A DNA stretch of 64,000 nucleotides from Flavitalea sp035525775 (lineage in GTDB: Bacteria; Bacteroidota; Bacteroidia; Chitinophagales; Chitinophagaceae), in NCBI GenBank assembly GCA_035525775.1, contig DATLDR010000243.1, forward strand, positions 9,432-73,431, in the 5' to 3' direction. Under the pieces are notes generated by a model, which worked only from the letters and a program-made list of their open reading frames with translations, had not been told where the DNA came from and did no database searches. Position 1 is the first letter of the stretch. Each line of letters begins with the position of its first letter. The translations under genes were made by a program, and so were the position numbers. Positions 9,125-18,519 of this stretch are shown here, in pieces.

Positions 9125-10203
9125 AATACCTGTTTCTGATATTTATTGTTTCGCTGAATAGTTTCTTCACATATTCACAGGAAGGAAAAAGTACGGGAGT
9201 AGTGGAAGACAATTCTGAATTGTCTCCTGGTGAAAGTGTGGATGAGAAGATCAAAAAGAACTTCTTTCTTAAAGCCGATGTAAGCAAAACAGAATGCTAC
9301 GTAGGAGAGCCGTTGATGGCGGTATTCAAAGCATATTCGAGGCTCGATGCAAACTCGCAGGTACTTAAACGGCCGTCATTAAGTGGTTTTAGTGTAATAG
9401 AAATGGTTGATGCGTATAATACGCACCCTGAAATTGAGCGGCTAAATGGTGTTAATTATTTTGTCCACCTGATTAGAAAAGTGCAGCTTTTCCCATTGCA
9501 ACCAGGCTCTTTTACAATTGAACCGGCAGAAGTTGAAAGCATTATTCATTTAAGAAAAAGCAGGTCGAAGTCTATCTCTAACATCCGTGATATTTTCAGA
9601 CGCGGTAATAATGTTACAATTGAAAAGCAGATAGTGTTTCAGACCCCACAGGTCAATATCAAAGTAATTCCTCTTCCTGAAAAGGACCAGCCAGATGATT
9701 ACGAAGGCGCAGTGGGTGACTTTATGGTGCATTTACAAATGGCGGAAACTTCGGTTGCAGCACGTGAACCGGCCATTGTTAAATTGATCATCAGCGGTAC
9801 GGGAAACATTCCTTTGGTTACAGAACCTCATGTGAGCTGGCCAGCCTCTGCAGAAATAAGCGGACCCGGAGTAACAGAGCAGGTCAATAAATATGTATAC
9901 CCACTTTCAGGTGTTAAAACTTATCAGTTTACGATCGAACACCGTGATACCGGTAAGTTTGTTATTCCCCCGGTCAGACTTTCTTTTTTCCATCCGACTT
10001 CAAAAACTTATAAGATTGCAGAATCTAAGGAATTAAGCTATACTGTATCAGGTGTCAGAGGGACGCAAAAGAAAGATGTTCAGATGGTATTCAAAAATGA
10101 AAAGCAAGCTCCTCTTCATTATTATTATTTTGCGGGAATAGCATTGGTCATCATCTCTCTGATCATTTATTTTATGCTCAAACCTTTAAAAGACAAAATT
10201 TGA
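9121..10203 (+). CDS. BatD-like (oxygen tolerance) membrane-anchored protein
   Basis: A signal peptide (about residues 1-20, ending in YSQ) leads into a periplasmic part that resembles the BatD N-terminal domain (PF13584): VSKTECYVGEPL, then YSRL and KRPSLSGFSVIEM. One transmembrane segment (about 336-355) and a short basic tail close it. At 360 residues it is well below the roughly 550-600 of BatD proteins found in batABCDE operons, and no other bat gene is nearby. The role of Bat proteins is not well settled; here it is coupled to an SDR. Its stop abuts the response regulator stop. Confidence 0.78.
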   Translation: MKYLFLIFIVSLNSFFTYSQEGKSTGVVEDNSELSPGESVDEKIKKNFFLKADVSKTECYVGEPLMAVFKAYSRLDANSQVLKRPSLSGFSVIEMVDAYNTHPEIERLNGVNYFVHLIRKVQLFPLQPGSFTIEPAEVESIIHLRKSRSKSISNIRDIFRRGNNVTIEKQIVFQTPQVNIKVIPLPEKDQPDDYEGAVGDFMVHLQMAETSVAAREPAIVKLIISGTGNIPLVTEPHVSWPASAEISGPGVTEQVNKYVYPLSGVKTYQFTIEHRDTGKFVIPPVRLSFFHPTSKTYKIAESKELSYTVSGVRGTQKKDVQMVFKNEKQAPLHYYYFAGIALVIISLIIYFMLKPLKDKI

Positions 10204-10908
10204 TTATTCGGTGTATTTATAACCTACACCTCTTACTGAATGAAAGTAATGGGGATTGCGGCTGTCTTCTTCAAAATATTTCCTGAAATTGAGAATGAAG
10301 TTGTCGATCGTTCTTGTAGTGGGGTAAACGTTATAGCCCCATACCGACTGAAGGATCTTTTCCCTGGGCACCACTTCATTTTTATTTTCAATCAGCAACT
10401 TGAGCAGCATGGCTTCTTTTTTACTGATCTGAATGCGTTCTCCTTTTCTTGTAAGGATCTCCTGCGCTCCGAAGTCTACAGTATTTTTTCCAAAACTGTA
10501 CGTGTCTCCCACAGAATCTTTCTCCTGCATTTTCTTATTTTTTTCAATCAGCTTTTGTACACGCAACAGAAGTTCTTCAAGATTGAAAGGTTTGGTAAGA
10601 TAATCATCGGCGCCTTTTTTTAATCCGGCAACGCGGTCTGCACTTGTATTTTTAGCGCTGAGAATTAATATAGGCACCTGATTATTTTGCAGCCTGATAT
10701 TTTCTGTTACACTGATGCCATCAATGCCTGGCAGCATTACATCCATAATAATCAAATCAAAATATTCCGCTTCTATTTTCTTTAAAGCTTCATGTCCGTC
10801 ATACGCTGAAGTGATCTCGTAACCTTCCAGTTCAAGGTTCAACCGGAGTGCATCATGCAGATTTTCTTCATCTTCCACTAAGAGAACTGATAGTTTTGGA
10901 GGAGCCAT
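10204..10908 (-). CDS. OmpR-family response regulator
   Basis: Two-component DNA-binding regulator: a receiver domain (residues 6-120) with acidic pocket Glu12/Asp13, phospho-acceptor Asp56 (IIMDVMLPG), the Ala/Thr switch region near ILSAK and the conserved Lys in YLTKPF; then a winged-helix domain (about 140-233) ending VRGVGYKYTE. It follows its kinase with only 1 nt between them. The target is unknown; the kinase-regulator pair sits behind yicC and gldH and may be co-transcribed with them. Confidence 0.94.
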   Translation of the reverse strand: MAPPKLSVLLVEDEENLHDALRLNLELEGYEITSAYDGHEALKKIEAEYFDLIIMDVMLPGIDGISVTENIRLQNNQVPILILSAKNTSADRVAGLKKGADDYLTKPFNLEELLLRVQKLIEKNKKMQEKDSVGDTYSFGKNTVDFGAQEILTRKGERIQISKKEAMLLKLLIENKNEVVPREKILQSVWGYNVYPTTRTIDNFILNFRKYFEEDSRNPHYFHSVRGVGYKYTE

Positions 10909-10909
10909 A

Positions 10910-11893
10910 TTATAACCTTTCTGCTTTTGCTTTCATGAATTTTACAAGGAATTTCGCGCCTTGGGGTATATTCTGTTCAACTTTAATTGAAGCGTTGTGG
11001 TCAACGGCAATTTTTTTGCAAAGATATAATCCCAAACCCGTGCCTTTTGCCGAGCGTGTTTCTTCATTGCCTATGCGATAAAACTTCTGAAAAATTTTTT
11101 TACGTTCTTCAACTGGTATGCCGGCACCTTCATCGGCAATGCAGAGAATAACGTGTGTGTCATCTTCAGTCAAACTGCATTTAACCGGTGATTGCCTGGG
11201 AGAATATTTTACTGCATTTTCCAAAAGGTTATTAACGAGAATCTGTAACAGCAATGCATCGCCCATTAATTCTGATTCTTCAGAGAGAAGAACTTCCCAC
11301 TTTTTTTCGGGAAACCTTCCTTGAAAATCGTTTGCGCAGCTTTTAACCAGATCAGAGAAATTTAGTTCTTCCTTATTGAATGTTTTGCCACCTTCAAGCT
11401 GCGCGGATACCAGAATGTTACTGGCAAGTGAATTCAGCCTGTTGGTTTCCTGCAATGTCATTTCAATCAGACGTTGTTTCTTTTGCTCTTCGAGATTGTG
11501 TTTCTGCAGCGTCTCAAGATTAAGCATGGCAACTGCGATTGGAGTTTTTAATTCATGGGTAATCGCCATCATGAGGTTTTCCTGCTGTCTCTGAATGGAA
11601 AATTGCCTGCGTACAGCTCTGTACATAAATGCTGCTCCCAGAATGATCAGTGCCAGAAAAGTTGCTCCTTCAGAAATGTATTGTGTGGTTTTACGCTGCT
11701 GATCGTTTAGGATTTCATTCTTCTTTTTTACGAAAGCCGGGTCAGATATAATTAATTCGCTCAGTTTGTAATTGCTCATCTGCCCGTTCTGATTATTGAG
11801 AGCGATAAACCACCATACAAGGGCGGCTATTATATAGATAAGTAATACCCAGTACGCGATGGTAATTAGTATCAGGCGTTTTTTTAACAGCAT
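10910..11893 (-). CDS. Sensor histidine kinase
   Basis: Membrane kinase with transmembrane segments at about residues 7-31 and 77-92 enclosing a small periplasmic loop of roughly 45 residues. The phospho-acceptor is His113 in AITHELKTP (HisKA), and the ATPase domain has the N box (NNLLENAVKYS), G1 (DEGAGIP), F box (FQKFYR) and G2 (GTGLGLYLCKKI). There is no PAS or HAMP domain, so the signal probably acts on the short loop or the membrane. Partner of the adjoining response regulator. Starts 19 nt after gldH. Confidence 0.93.
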   Translation of the reverse strand: MLLKKRLILITIAYWVLLIYIIAALVWWFIALNNQNGQMSNYKLSELIISDPAFVKKKNEILNDQQRKTTQYISEGATFLALIILGAAFMYRAVRRQFSIQRQQENLMMAITHELKTPIAVAMLNLETLQKHNLEEQKKQRLIEMTLQETNRLNSLASNILVSAQLEGGKTFNKEELNFSDLVKSCANDFQGRFPEKKWEVLLSEESELMGDALLLQILVNNLLENAVKYSPRQSPVKCSLTEDDTHVILCIADEGAGIPVEERKKIFQKFYRIGNEETRSAKGTGLGLYLCKKIAVDHNASIKVEQNIPQGAKFLVKFMKAKAERL

Positions 11894-11912
11894 CAGAAGT
11901 CAAATTAATCTG

Positions 11913-12395
11913 TCATCCTTTAACTTTTTCCACGCGTATGCCCACATTCATCACATAACGCAGAGGGTCCTCGCGCATGATCTGCTCAAGTCGGAACCGG
12001 TAAACTCCGGCTTTTGAAAGTTTTTGAGGTTCGCTGGTAATACGGATACGGTGTTCAAAAATGTCGTCCATACCACTACCGAGCCAACCTTTGTCGTCAG
12101 TGGCCAGCAATAGATCCAGACGTTGTTTCAGGAGTGTGTCACCAGGCACCTGTGTGTAAATGTTCATCCAGACATTTTTATACCGGTATGCATCGGTATG
12201 CCGCAACACTATATAAATATTATATAATGAAGTAGTATCACTGATCTCAAAAGAAATTTCGGGTTTATATGTACTGCTCCATTCATGATTGGGGATGTTC
12301 ATATTTTTTTCAAATACGTCTATCGTTCCGCATGCTGATATGAATAATATGAATACCAGCAGGGTGCACAGCATTTTTATATTTGGTAACAGCAT
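11913..12395 (-). CDS. gldH: Gliding motility lipoprotein GldH
   Basis: Lipoprotein with signal peptide MLLPNIKMLCTLLVFILF and lipobox ISAC. The following VFEKNMNIPNHEW and the long beta-rich domain (YRYKNVWMNIYTQ, WLGSGMDDIFEHRI) match GldH, one of the envelope proteins needed for Bacteroidota gliding in Flavobacterium johnsoniae. An in-frame extension to 12461 lies within yicC; I chose the ATG at 12395, 2 nt after the yicC stop, which puts the signal peptide at the N terminus (160 residues). The gene is followed by the two-component pair. In many relatives gldH lies beside ricT and holB instead. Confidence 0.85.
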   Translation of the reverse strand: MLLPNIKMLCTLLVFILFISACGTIDVFEKNMNIPNHEWSSTYKPEISFEISDTTSLYNIYIVLRHTDAYRYKNVWMNIYTQVPGDTLLKQRLDLLLATDDKGWLGSGMDDIFEHRIRITSEPQKLSKAGVYRFRLEQIMREDPLRYVMNVGIRVEKVKG

Positions 12396-12397
12396 TA

Positions 12398-13273
12398 CTA
12401 TAATACATTTAAAACCTGCTCTTTTGCTTTCTCGAGCTCGTCCTTCATCATCACAACACATTTCTGAATATTGGAATCATATGCTTTGGCGCCTGTAGTA
12501 TTGATCTCCCTTCCGATTTCCTGCAGGATGAAAGAAAGCTTTTTGCCTTTTCCTTCATCAGCTTCAGATATGATCGTCATAAAATATTCACAGTGATTTC
12601 GAAGCCGCACCTGTTCTTCACTTAGATCGATCTTCTCTATATAGTATATGATTTCCTGTTCCAGCCTGTTTGAATCATAATTTTCCTTGCCGAGATTCTC
12701 TTCAAGGATTTTTACCAATCCGTCTTTAATTCTTGTTTTCCTGGAAGGTTCAAGCTTGATGATTTCCTCCTGCTGCTTCAGTATATTGGATATCCTCAGC
12801 ACAAGATCAATCTGCAGGCTTTTACCTTCTTCCTGCCTGTGATTATTAAGATCTTCCATGGCAGCATGCAACGCCTTTTGAAAGAATATCCATTCATCGT
12901 CCGTCAATGTTTCACCGGTTGGGGTGATCACTTCCGGTAGTTTGAGCAGTGTACTTAATATATGCGCTGAATCCAGATTTAATTCCCTGGATAATTCTGA
13001 TATCGGTTGAAAGTATGCTTTTGCGAGATGGGCGTTAATGCTTACAGGTTTTGCCGAGCCTGTTTCTTTTAAACTTATTGTACAATCTATGGTGCCCCTT
13101 GTAAGATTTTTTGACAATATATTTCTGATCTCAAATTCAAATGGTTTTAAAAAAGCGGGCATCTTAAGATTTAATTCGAATTGTTTGCCGTTGAGAGATT
13201 TTATATCGATAAGAAAAGTTTTATCTCCTACCGCCTGTTCAACCCTTCCAAAGCCAGTCATGGATTTCAGCAT
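12398..13273 (-). CDS. YicC-family endoribonuclease
   Basis: The N terminus MLKSMTGFGRVE and the C-terminal SNIQKCVVMMKDELEKAKEQVLNV are hallmarks of YicC/YloC proteins (YicC_N then DUF1732), shown in E. coli and relatives to act as endoribonucleases. Length 291 is normal. Cytoplasmic. It lies first in a tight minus-strand run with gldH (2-nt gap), the histidine kinase and the response regulator, 39 nt behind the acyl-CoA synthetase gene. Confidence 0.9.
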   Translation of the reverse strand: MLKSMTGFGRVEQAVGDKTFLIDIKSLNGKQFELNLKMPAFLKPFEFEIRNILSKNLTRGTIDCTISLKETGSAKPVSINAHLAKAYFQPISELSRELNLDSAHILSTLLKLPEVITPTGETLTDDEWIFFQKALHAAMEDLNNHRQEEGKSLQIDLVLRISNILKQQEEIIKLEPSRKTRIKDGLVKILEENLGKENYDSNRLEQEIIYYIEKIDLSEEQVRLRNHCEYFMTIISEADEGKGKKLSFILQEIGREINTTGAKAYDSNIQKCVVMMKDELEKAKEQVLNVL

Positions 13274-13312
13274 ATACCTTGTTTAATGGGCAAGATAATT
13301 AAATACACATAA

Positions 13313-15094
13313 TCATCCGGGATATATCCTGTCTATGGCTGCGGCATTTTTTTCCATCACGATTTTTCTTTTCAGGCTTAACTTCGGCGTCATTTCCCCA
13401 CTTTCAATGCTCCATTCTGCTGCCACCAATTCAAAGCGCTTCACCTGCTCTACATGATTGAAGTATTTGTTGAAACCCTCAAGAAGGTCCTTAAAAAGTT
13501 CTTTTACTTTCGGATTTTTGATCAGTCCTTCATTCGTCCGGTCTTCAATTCCATTTTGTTTTGCCCAGTCTTTCAGATTAGGGAACGAAGGAACGATCAG
13601 TGCGCCTACATATTTTTTATCCGCACCGAGCACCATCACCTGTTCTATGTACATCGACTCCTTCAGTTTGTTCTCAATGGGCAGTGGTGCAACATATTTT
13701 CCACCGCTTGTTTTGAACATTTCTTTTTTTCTGTCGGTAATTTTCAGGAATCTGTTATCTACAATTGTACCGATGTCACCTGTATGAAACCAGTTATCGG
13801 TAATTACTTCTTGTGTAAGTTCAGGTTGCCGGTAATATCCCATCATTATATTTGGTCCTTTGCAAAGTATTTCACCATCTTCAGCGATTTTTACTTCCAC
13901 ATTATCCAGTACAGGGCCTACAGTGCCAAATTTTCTGCCGGTTTCCTGAAAGCGGTTAACACTTATTACCGGTGAAGTTTCAGTTAATCCATAACCTTCC
14001 ATGATTGGAATTTTAGCAGCGGTAAAAATCCTGATAAGCCGCACCTGGCAAGCGGCACCACCGGATACAATACAAATAATATTATTTCCGAGTGCCTCAC
14101 GCCATTTACTAAAAATCAATTTATTTGCAATCGCCAGCTGCATATTGTACCACATGCCCTGATTTTGATTGATTTCAAATTTAGACGCCAGGTCATGCGC
14201 CCAGAAAAACATTCTCTTTTTTATACCTGTGAGATCAGAACCTTTTTTCATAATCTTGTCGTACACTTTTTCCAGCAATCGCGGTACGGTGGTAAACATG
14301 TTAGGACTAACTTCTTTCAGATTGTCCCCGATAGCTTCCATACTTTCAGCGTAATAGATAGAAGCACCTTTGTACATATAGAAATAAGAGATGAGGCGCT
14401 CGAATATGTGATTCAGCGGTAAAAAACTTAATACACGTAAATCGCTTACCGGTAAGCATGGTACACAGGCAAGCACATTGCTTAATATATTATTGTGCGA
14501 TAACATCACGCCTTTTGGTTTGCCTGTTGTGCCAGAAGTGTAGATGATGGTAGCAAGGTCTGCGCTCTTTATTGTTTCGGATAATTCCTGTATTTTATTT
14601 TTTACCGTTTCGGAAACTGGCCTGAATAATTCTTTCCAATGACGGGCGCCTTCAACTTTTTCAAAAGTAAATATTTCGAGCAGCGAAGGGATCCTGGCTT
14701 TAATAGATGATACTTTCTCATATTCATTTTCATCATTAACAAATATGAATTTCACCTGTGCATCGTTCAGCACATATTCAAGCTCGTTGATATGCAATGT
14801 GGGATAAAAAGGAGTAAGTACTGCACCCGCTTTTTGCACTGCAAGATCAAGCATCAGCCATTGCGGTTGGTTTTTACTTAAGATGGCTATCTTATCGCGG
14901 CCTTCCGTAGTGCCATCGTTATAACTTACACCTGCTTCCAGTAAGCCAGCTACAAGCTGCTCAACAATGGCTATTACATCGGCCGTGCTGTATTTTATCC
15001 ATTGGCCGTTTTCTTTTGCGGCGAGCATATCCGGTTTTCCGCCATTCTGTATTTGGAATTCCAGGCAGTCGAACAATCGTTTCGGCTCGGTCAT
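13313..15094 (-). CDS. Long-chain acyl-CoA synthetase (AMP-forming)
   Basis: Activates fatty acids to acyl-CoA through an acyl-adenylate. The protein (593 residues) has the AMP-binding P-loop IIYTSGTTGKPKGVMLSH (about 190-207), the GYGLTETSP motif, the WFHTGDIG motif and DRKKEMFKTSGGKYVAP with the C-terminal catalytic Lys region. The size and motif spelling fit the FadD15/long-chain class. No signal peptide, probably peripheral at the inner membrane. Neighbours on the same strand are unrelated TPR and yicC genes. Confidence 0.92.
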   Translation of the reverse strand: MTEPKRLFDCLEFQIQNGGKPDMLAAKENGQWIKYSTADVIAIVEQLVAGLLEAGVSYNDGTTEGRDKIAILSKNQPQWLMLDLAVQKAGAVLTPFYPTLHINELEYVLNDAQVKFIFVNDENEYEKVSSIKARIPSLLEIFTFEKVEGARHWKELFRPVSETVKNKIQELSETIKSADLATIIYTSGTTGKPKGVMLSHNNILSNVLACVPCLPVSDLRVLSFLPLNHIFERLISYFYMYKGASIYYAESMEAIGDNLKEVSPNMFTTVPRLLEKVYDKIMKKGSDLTGIKKRMFFWAHDLASKFEINQNQGMWYNMQLAIANKLIFSKWREALGNNIICIVSGGAACQVRLIRIFTAAKIPIMEGYGLTETSPVISVNRFQETGRKFGTVGPVLDNVEVKIAEDGEILCKGPNIMMGYYRQPELTQEVITDNWFHTGDIGTIVDNRFLKITDRKKEMFKTSGGKYVAPLPIENKLKESMYIEQVMVLGADKKYVGALIVPSFPNLKDWAKQNGIEDRTNEGLIKNPKVKELFKDLLEGFNKYFNHVEQVKRFELVAAEWSIESGEMTPKLSLKRKIVMEKNAAAIDRIYPG

Positions 15095-15132
15095 ATCAGT
15101 AAATTAGAAAAAAAAGGGGACAAGACAAATGC

Positions 15133-16134
15133 TCACTTGTTATACCATTGCCCTTCAGGCACCTTATACACCCTGCTCTTCTGAAACGTAGTGAATTTAT
15201 TATATTCTTCACTATGGGTAGTGGTCCATTGCTGAAATGCAGATAAATTGCTGGCAGCACCAAATATCCATTGATTATACGCATCGAATAAGCCGGCTTT
15301 TGCAAGCTGTTTATGATAATCAAACAACCTGAATGGATATTCAGTCGACTGTTTTTCATACCATGCAAGAATAAAACGTGTGCGCAGGGCTGATAATGCA
15401 TCGGGAGTAATACCCCTGTCAATGACCTGCGAATTCGATTTAATGATGTCTAGATAAGCCTTTATAAATTCGTTTTTGTTATCCTGATTCTTATTGATGT
15501 CGGTTTCACTGAACATCTTTTTGTAACCTTCCACGAGCATGACTTTTATTTCTGGTGTGCGTCTGCTGTAGCTTTCGAGGTTAAGAAAAATTTCTCCGTA
15601 TAACAATCCCCATACTTTGTCTTCTGTCATGTAATAATACCTTGCAGCATTATAATAATTACCGGGAAAGTTCTGGTCTGTTTGAATACCCTTCAGCCAT
15701 AATTTTGAAGCTGCCACAAAATCTTTCCTGTTCCATAAAAGCTCTCCATAATCATTATACAAGACGCCGCTTTCCGGAAATTTTCTGAGCGCTGACTTAT
15801 ACATTCTTTCAGCCTCTTTAGTCTGATCCACTGATTTGTAAACCATGCCAAGGATCTGGTAGCTTTGAACATCTGCATCCCTGCTGTCAACAACAGGCCT
15901 GATAGCATCTATTGATTTCTGAAATTCCCGCTGCATATAATAAGCAAATGCGAGATCTTTTTTCAATTCTATATTTTCATTATCACTGGCAATAGCTCGG
16001 TTCAATACCAGGATCGCATTATTATAATCACCCTGCCTGATAAAGGCTTTCGCGATTTTTCCGGGACTATCCTGTGCCATTAAATGTGTACCCAAAACCA
16101 AGATAAAGGTGAGCAGCTGAAGAATTTTTTTCAT
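15133..16134 (-). CDS. Secreted TPR-repeat protein
   Basis: A signal peptide (residues 1-20, ending LMAQ) precedes tetratricopeptide-type helical repeats: GDYNNAILVLNRAIASDNEN, then REFQKSIDAIRPVVDS and TKEAERMYKSALRKFPES are readable repeat units over about residues 30-170. The C-terminal half (about 200-333) is helical and ends in a Trp/Tyr-rich stretch; I recognise no catalytic domain. Such proteins usually serve as protein-interaction scaffolds in the periplasm. Only 15 nt separate it from the DUF1015 gene upstream, so the two are probably co-transcribed. Confidence 0.8.
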   Translation of the reverse strand: MKKILQLLTFILVLGTHLMAQDSPGKIAKAFIRQGDYNNAILVLNRAIASDNENIELKKDLAFAYYMQREFQKSIDAIRPVVDSRDADVQSYQILGMVYKSVDQTKEAERMYKSALRKFPESGVLYNDYGELLWNRKDFVAASKLWLKGIQTDQNFPGNYYNAARYYYMTEDKVWGLLYGEIFLNLESYSRRTPEIKVMLVEGYKKMFSETDINKNQDNKNEFIKAYLDIIKSNSQVIDRGITPDALSALRTRFILAWYEKQSTEYPFRLFDYHKQLAKAGLFDAYNQWIFGAASNLSAFQQWTTTHSEEYNKFTTFQKSRVYKVPEGQWYNK

Positions 16135-16149
16135 GGGATATTTTTATAG

Positions 16150-17364
16150 CTATTCACTTGTAAGATGTGTAAGCAGTCCATCTCGCAGTTTAGGCTCGAA
16201 CCATGTACTTTTTGGAGGCATCACATCACCACTGTCAGATATATCAAATAATTGTTCAATACTGACAGGATATAAGCTGAATGCAACTGCCATCTCTCCG
16301 CTGTTCACTCTTTTTTCCAGTTCAGTTAATCCGCGGATTCCTCCGATGAAGTCAATACGTTTGTCCGTACGCTGATCAGTAATGCCCAGCAATTTATCAA
16401 GAATATTATTAGAAAGTATTGTTACATCCAATACACCTATGGGGTCATCATCATACGACCCTGGTTTAGCAACCAGTTTGTACCATTTGTTTTTTAAATA
16501 CATCCCCAACTCATGCAGCTTAGAAGGAGCAACGGCTTCCGATGATTCTGTTACATAAAATTCATTATTAAGCTTTTCAATAAGCTGTAAAGCATTCATG
16601 CCATTAAGGTCTTTGACTACCCTGTTGTAATCGAGTATTTTTAATTCCTTTGCCGGAAATAGTGTTGTGAGAAAGTAATTTTCTTCCACCTGCAGACGCA
16701 CTTTGGCAGCTGATGCCGCACGGTGGTGACCATCGGCAATGTAAGTGGCAGGAACTTTTTCTTTAAAAAGTTTATTAATGGTGTTATTTACCTGGTCTGA
16801 ATTAATCACCCATATTGCATGACTTACCCCATCCTCAGCAATAAAATCATAAACAGGGTCATGTGTAGATTTCCATTTATTGATCACTTCATCAATTTCT
16901 TCAACATTCCTGTATGCAAGAAATACATTTCCCGTTTGAGCCCTGGTTGTTTTAATATGGTTGATCCTGTCCTGCTCTTTCTCTGGACGTGTAAATTCAT
17001 GTTTCTTAATAACATCTTTTTCATAATCATCAATCGCACTTACTCCCACCAGGCCGGTCTGGCTCCTTCCGTCCATGATAAGCTGATAAATATAAAAGCA
17101 GGATTTGTCTTCACGGAATAATACTCCGCGCTGGATAAAAGCATTGAGATTTTGTTTGGCCCTATCATAAACTTCCTGTGAGTGAACATCTGTTTTGTCG
17201 GGCAGGTCTATTTCCGATTTAGTAATGTGTAAAAATGAATGAGGATTTCCACGTGCTTCAATTTTTGCTTCCAGGCTACTCAACACATCGTAAGGTCGTG
17301 ATGCAACTTTAGGTGCAAATTGTGGTTGAGGCCGTAAAGCTTTAAAAGGATTAACAATCGCCAT
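16150..17364 (-). CDS. DUF1015 family protein
   Basis: Full-length member (404 residues) of the DUF1015 family, recognised from the N terminus FKALRPQPQFAPKVASRPYDVL and the central motif YIADGHHRAASA. Biochemical function is not established. In many Bacteroidota this gene is linked to serC and serA; here it follows serC directly with a 17-nt gap and serA is absent, which supports a role near serine or phosphoserine metabolism but does not prove it. Confidence 0.85.
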   Translation of the reverse strand: MAIVNPFKALRPQPQFAPKVASRPYDVLSSLEAKIEARGNPHSFLHITKSEIDLPDKTDVHSQEVYDRAKQNLNAFIQRGVLFREDKSCFYIYQLIMDGRSQTGLVGVSAIDDYEKDVIKKHEFTRPEKEQDRINHIKTTRAQTGNVFLAYRNVEEIDEVINKWKSTHDPVYDFIAEDGVSHAIWVINSDQVNNTINKLFKEKVPATYIADGHHRAASAAKVRLQVEENYFLTTLFPAKELKILDYNRVVKDLNGMNALQLIEKLNNEFYVTESSEAVAPSKLHELGMYLKNKWYKLVAKPGSYDDDPIGVLDVTILSNNILDKLLGITDQRTDKRIDFIGGIRGLTELEKRVNSGEMAVAFSLYPVSIEQLFDISDSGDVMPPKSTWFEPKLRDGLLTHLTSE

Positions 17365-17381
17365 CTGTGTTTTTCGTTATT

Positions 17382-18467
17382 TTAAGATTTTCTATGTGCA
17401 AATTCTTTCATCAGATCTGTGATGGCTTCTACGCTTTCGTAGGGAAGTGCGTTATAAAGCGAGATACGGAATCCACCAACACTGCGATGACCCTTCACTC
17501 CAATCATTCCTTCTTTCTGGCACAGTTCCAGGAATTCTTTTTCAAGTTGCTCGTTCTTTGCCACGAAGCAAACATTCATTTTACTTCGGTCATCAACTGC
17601 TACTGTTCCCTTGAAGATATCCAAAGAATCTATAGTATGATAGAGAAGTGCAGCTTTTCTGTTATTCATCTGCTCGATGTCTGATACGCCTCCTGAATTC
17701 TTTAGCCAGCGTAATGTTAGCATGCATACATATACAGCAAAGACCGGCGGTGTATTGAACATGGACCCGTTCGCAATATGGTTCCTGTAATCGAGCATTG
17801 AAGGGATGTTCCTCTGCACTTTTCCCATCATATTCTTGTTGACAATAACAAGCGTTACCCCTGCAGCGCCCGCATTTTTTTGGGCGCCTGCGTAAATGAC
17901 GCCGAACTTGTTGAAATCAATCTTCCTGCTCATGATATCACTACTCATATCCGCCACTACAGGAACGCCCGCATTATAAAACACGTTAAGGTCGTGCCAC
18001 TGTGTACCATAAATGGTGTTGTTAGTTGTTATGTGTAGGTATGAAGCAGTTTTCGGCACAGTAAACTGCTTTGGCAGAAAACGGTAACCCTCGTTTCTTG
18101 AACTGCACACCACTTCGACATGCCCGAACAATTTCGCTTCCTTAATTGCCTTTGAAGCCCATACGCCTGTATCTGTATATGCTGCCAGATCGTTTTCATT
18201 CAACAAATTCATGGGCACCTGCAGGAATTGCGTAGACGCGCCTCCATGCAGAAACATTACTTCATGATCATCATCCAGCTCCATAAGTTCTTTTACCAAC
18301 GCAATAGTTTCATCCATTACAGCCTGAAAAGTCCTGGTTCTGTGACCAAGCTCTAGAATTGAAAGTCCTGTATTATTGAAGTTCATGATCGCCCTGCTGG
18401 CTTCTTCAAAGACTTCCACTGGCAATATGCTGGGTCCTGCGTTGAAATTATGAATCACATTTGTCAC
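17382..18467 (-). CDS. serC: Phosphoserine aminotransferase
   Basis: PLP enzyme converting 3-phosphohydroxypyruvate to phosphoserine (serine synthesis) and acting in vitamin B6 synthesis in some bacteria. Diagnostic segments: HNFNAGPSILP at the N terminus, MFLHGGASTQF (cofactor phosphate), the Asp in VADMSSD and PLP Lys197 in IYAGAQKNAG. No ATG is available; an in-frame stop lies nine codons before the GTG at 18467, and another GTG at 18458 is the alternative, so this gene uses a GTG start. DUF1015 follows in the same direction. Confidence 0.95.
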   Translation of the reverse strand: MTNVIHNFNAGPSILPVEVFEEASRAIMNFNNTGLSILELGHRTRTFQAVMDETIALVKELMELDDDHEVMFLHGGASTQFLQVPMNLLNENDLAAYTDTGVWASKAIKEAKLFGHVEVVCSSRNEGYRFLPKQFTVPKTASYLHITTNNTIYGTQWHDLNVFYNAGVPVVADMSSDIMSRKIDFNKFGVIYAGAQKNAGAAGVTLVIVNKNMMGKVQRNIPSMLDYRNHIANGSMFNTPPVFAVYVCMLTLRWLKNSGGVSDIEQMNNRKAALLYHTIDSLDIFKGTVAVDDRSKMNVCFVAKNEQLEKEFLELCQKEGMIGVKGHRSVGGFRISLYNALPYESVEAITDLMKEFAHRKS

Positions 18468-18504
18468 GTCCTGAAATTTGCGGTTGAATAATTATTTGGG
18501 GTTT

Positions 18505-18512
18505 CAAAGATA
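18505..18512 (-). promoter_or_regulatory. Possible -7 promoter element of serC
   Basis: On the minus strand TATCTTTG is an exact match to TAnnTTTG, 37 nt before the GTG start. A TTTG lies 24 nt further upstream, somewhat longer than the usual spacing. Confidence 0.4.
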
Positions 18513-18519
18513 AGGAATA

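Noticed and set aside
12396..12461. Longer start of gldH inside yicC
   Set aside because: It would put a charged stretch before the signal peptide; the ATG at 12395 directly follows the yicC stop.
13454..13975. 173-codon plus-strand frame inside the acyl-CoA synthetase gene
   Set aside because: Antisense shadow of a conserved coding region; Phe/Cys-rich without domain features.
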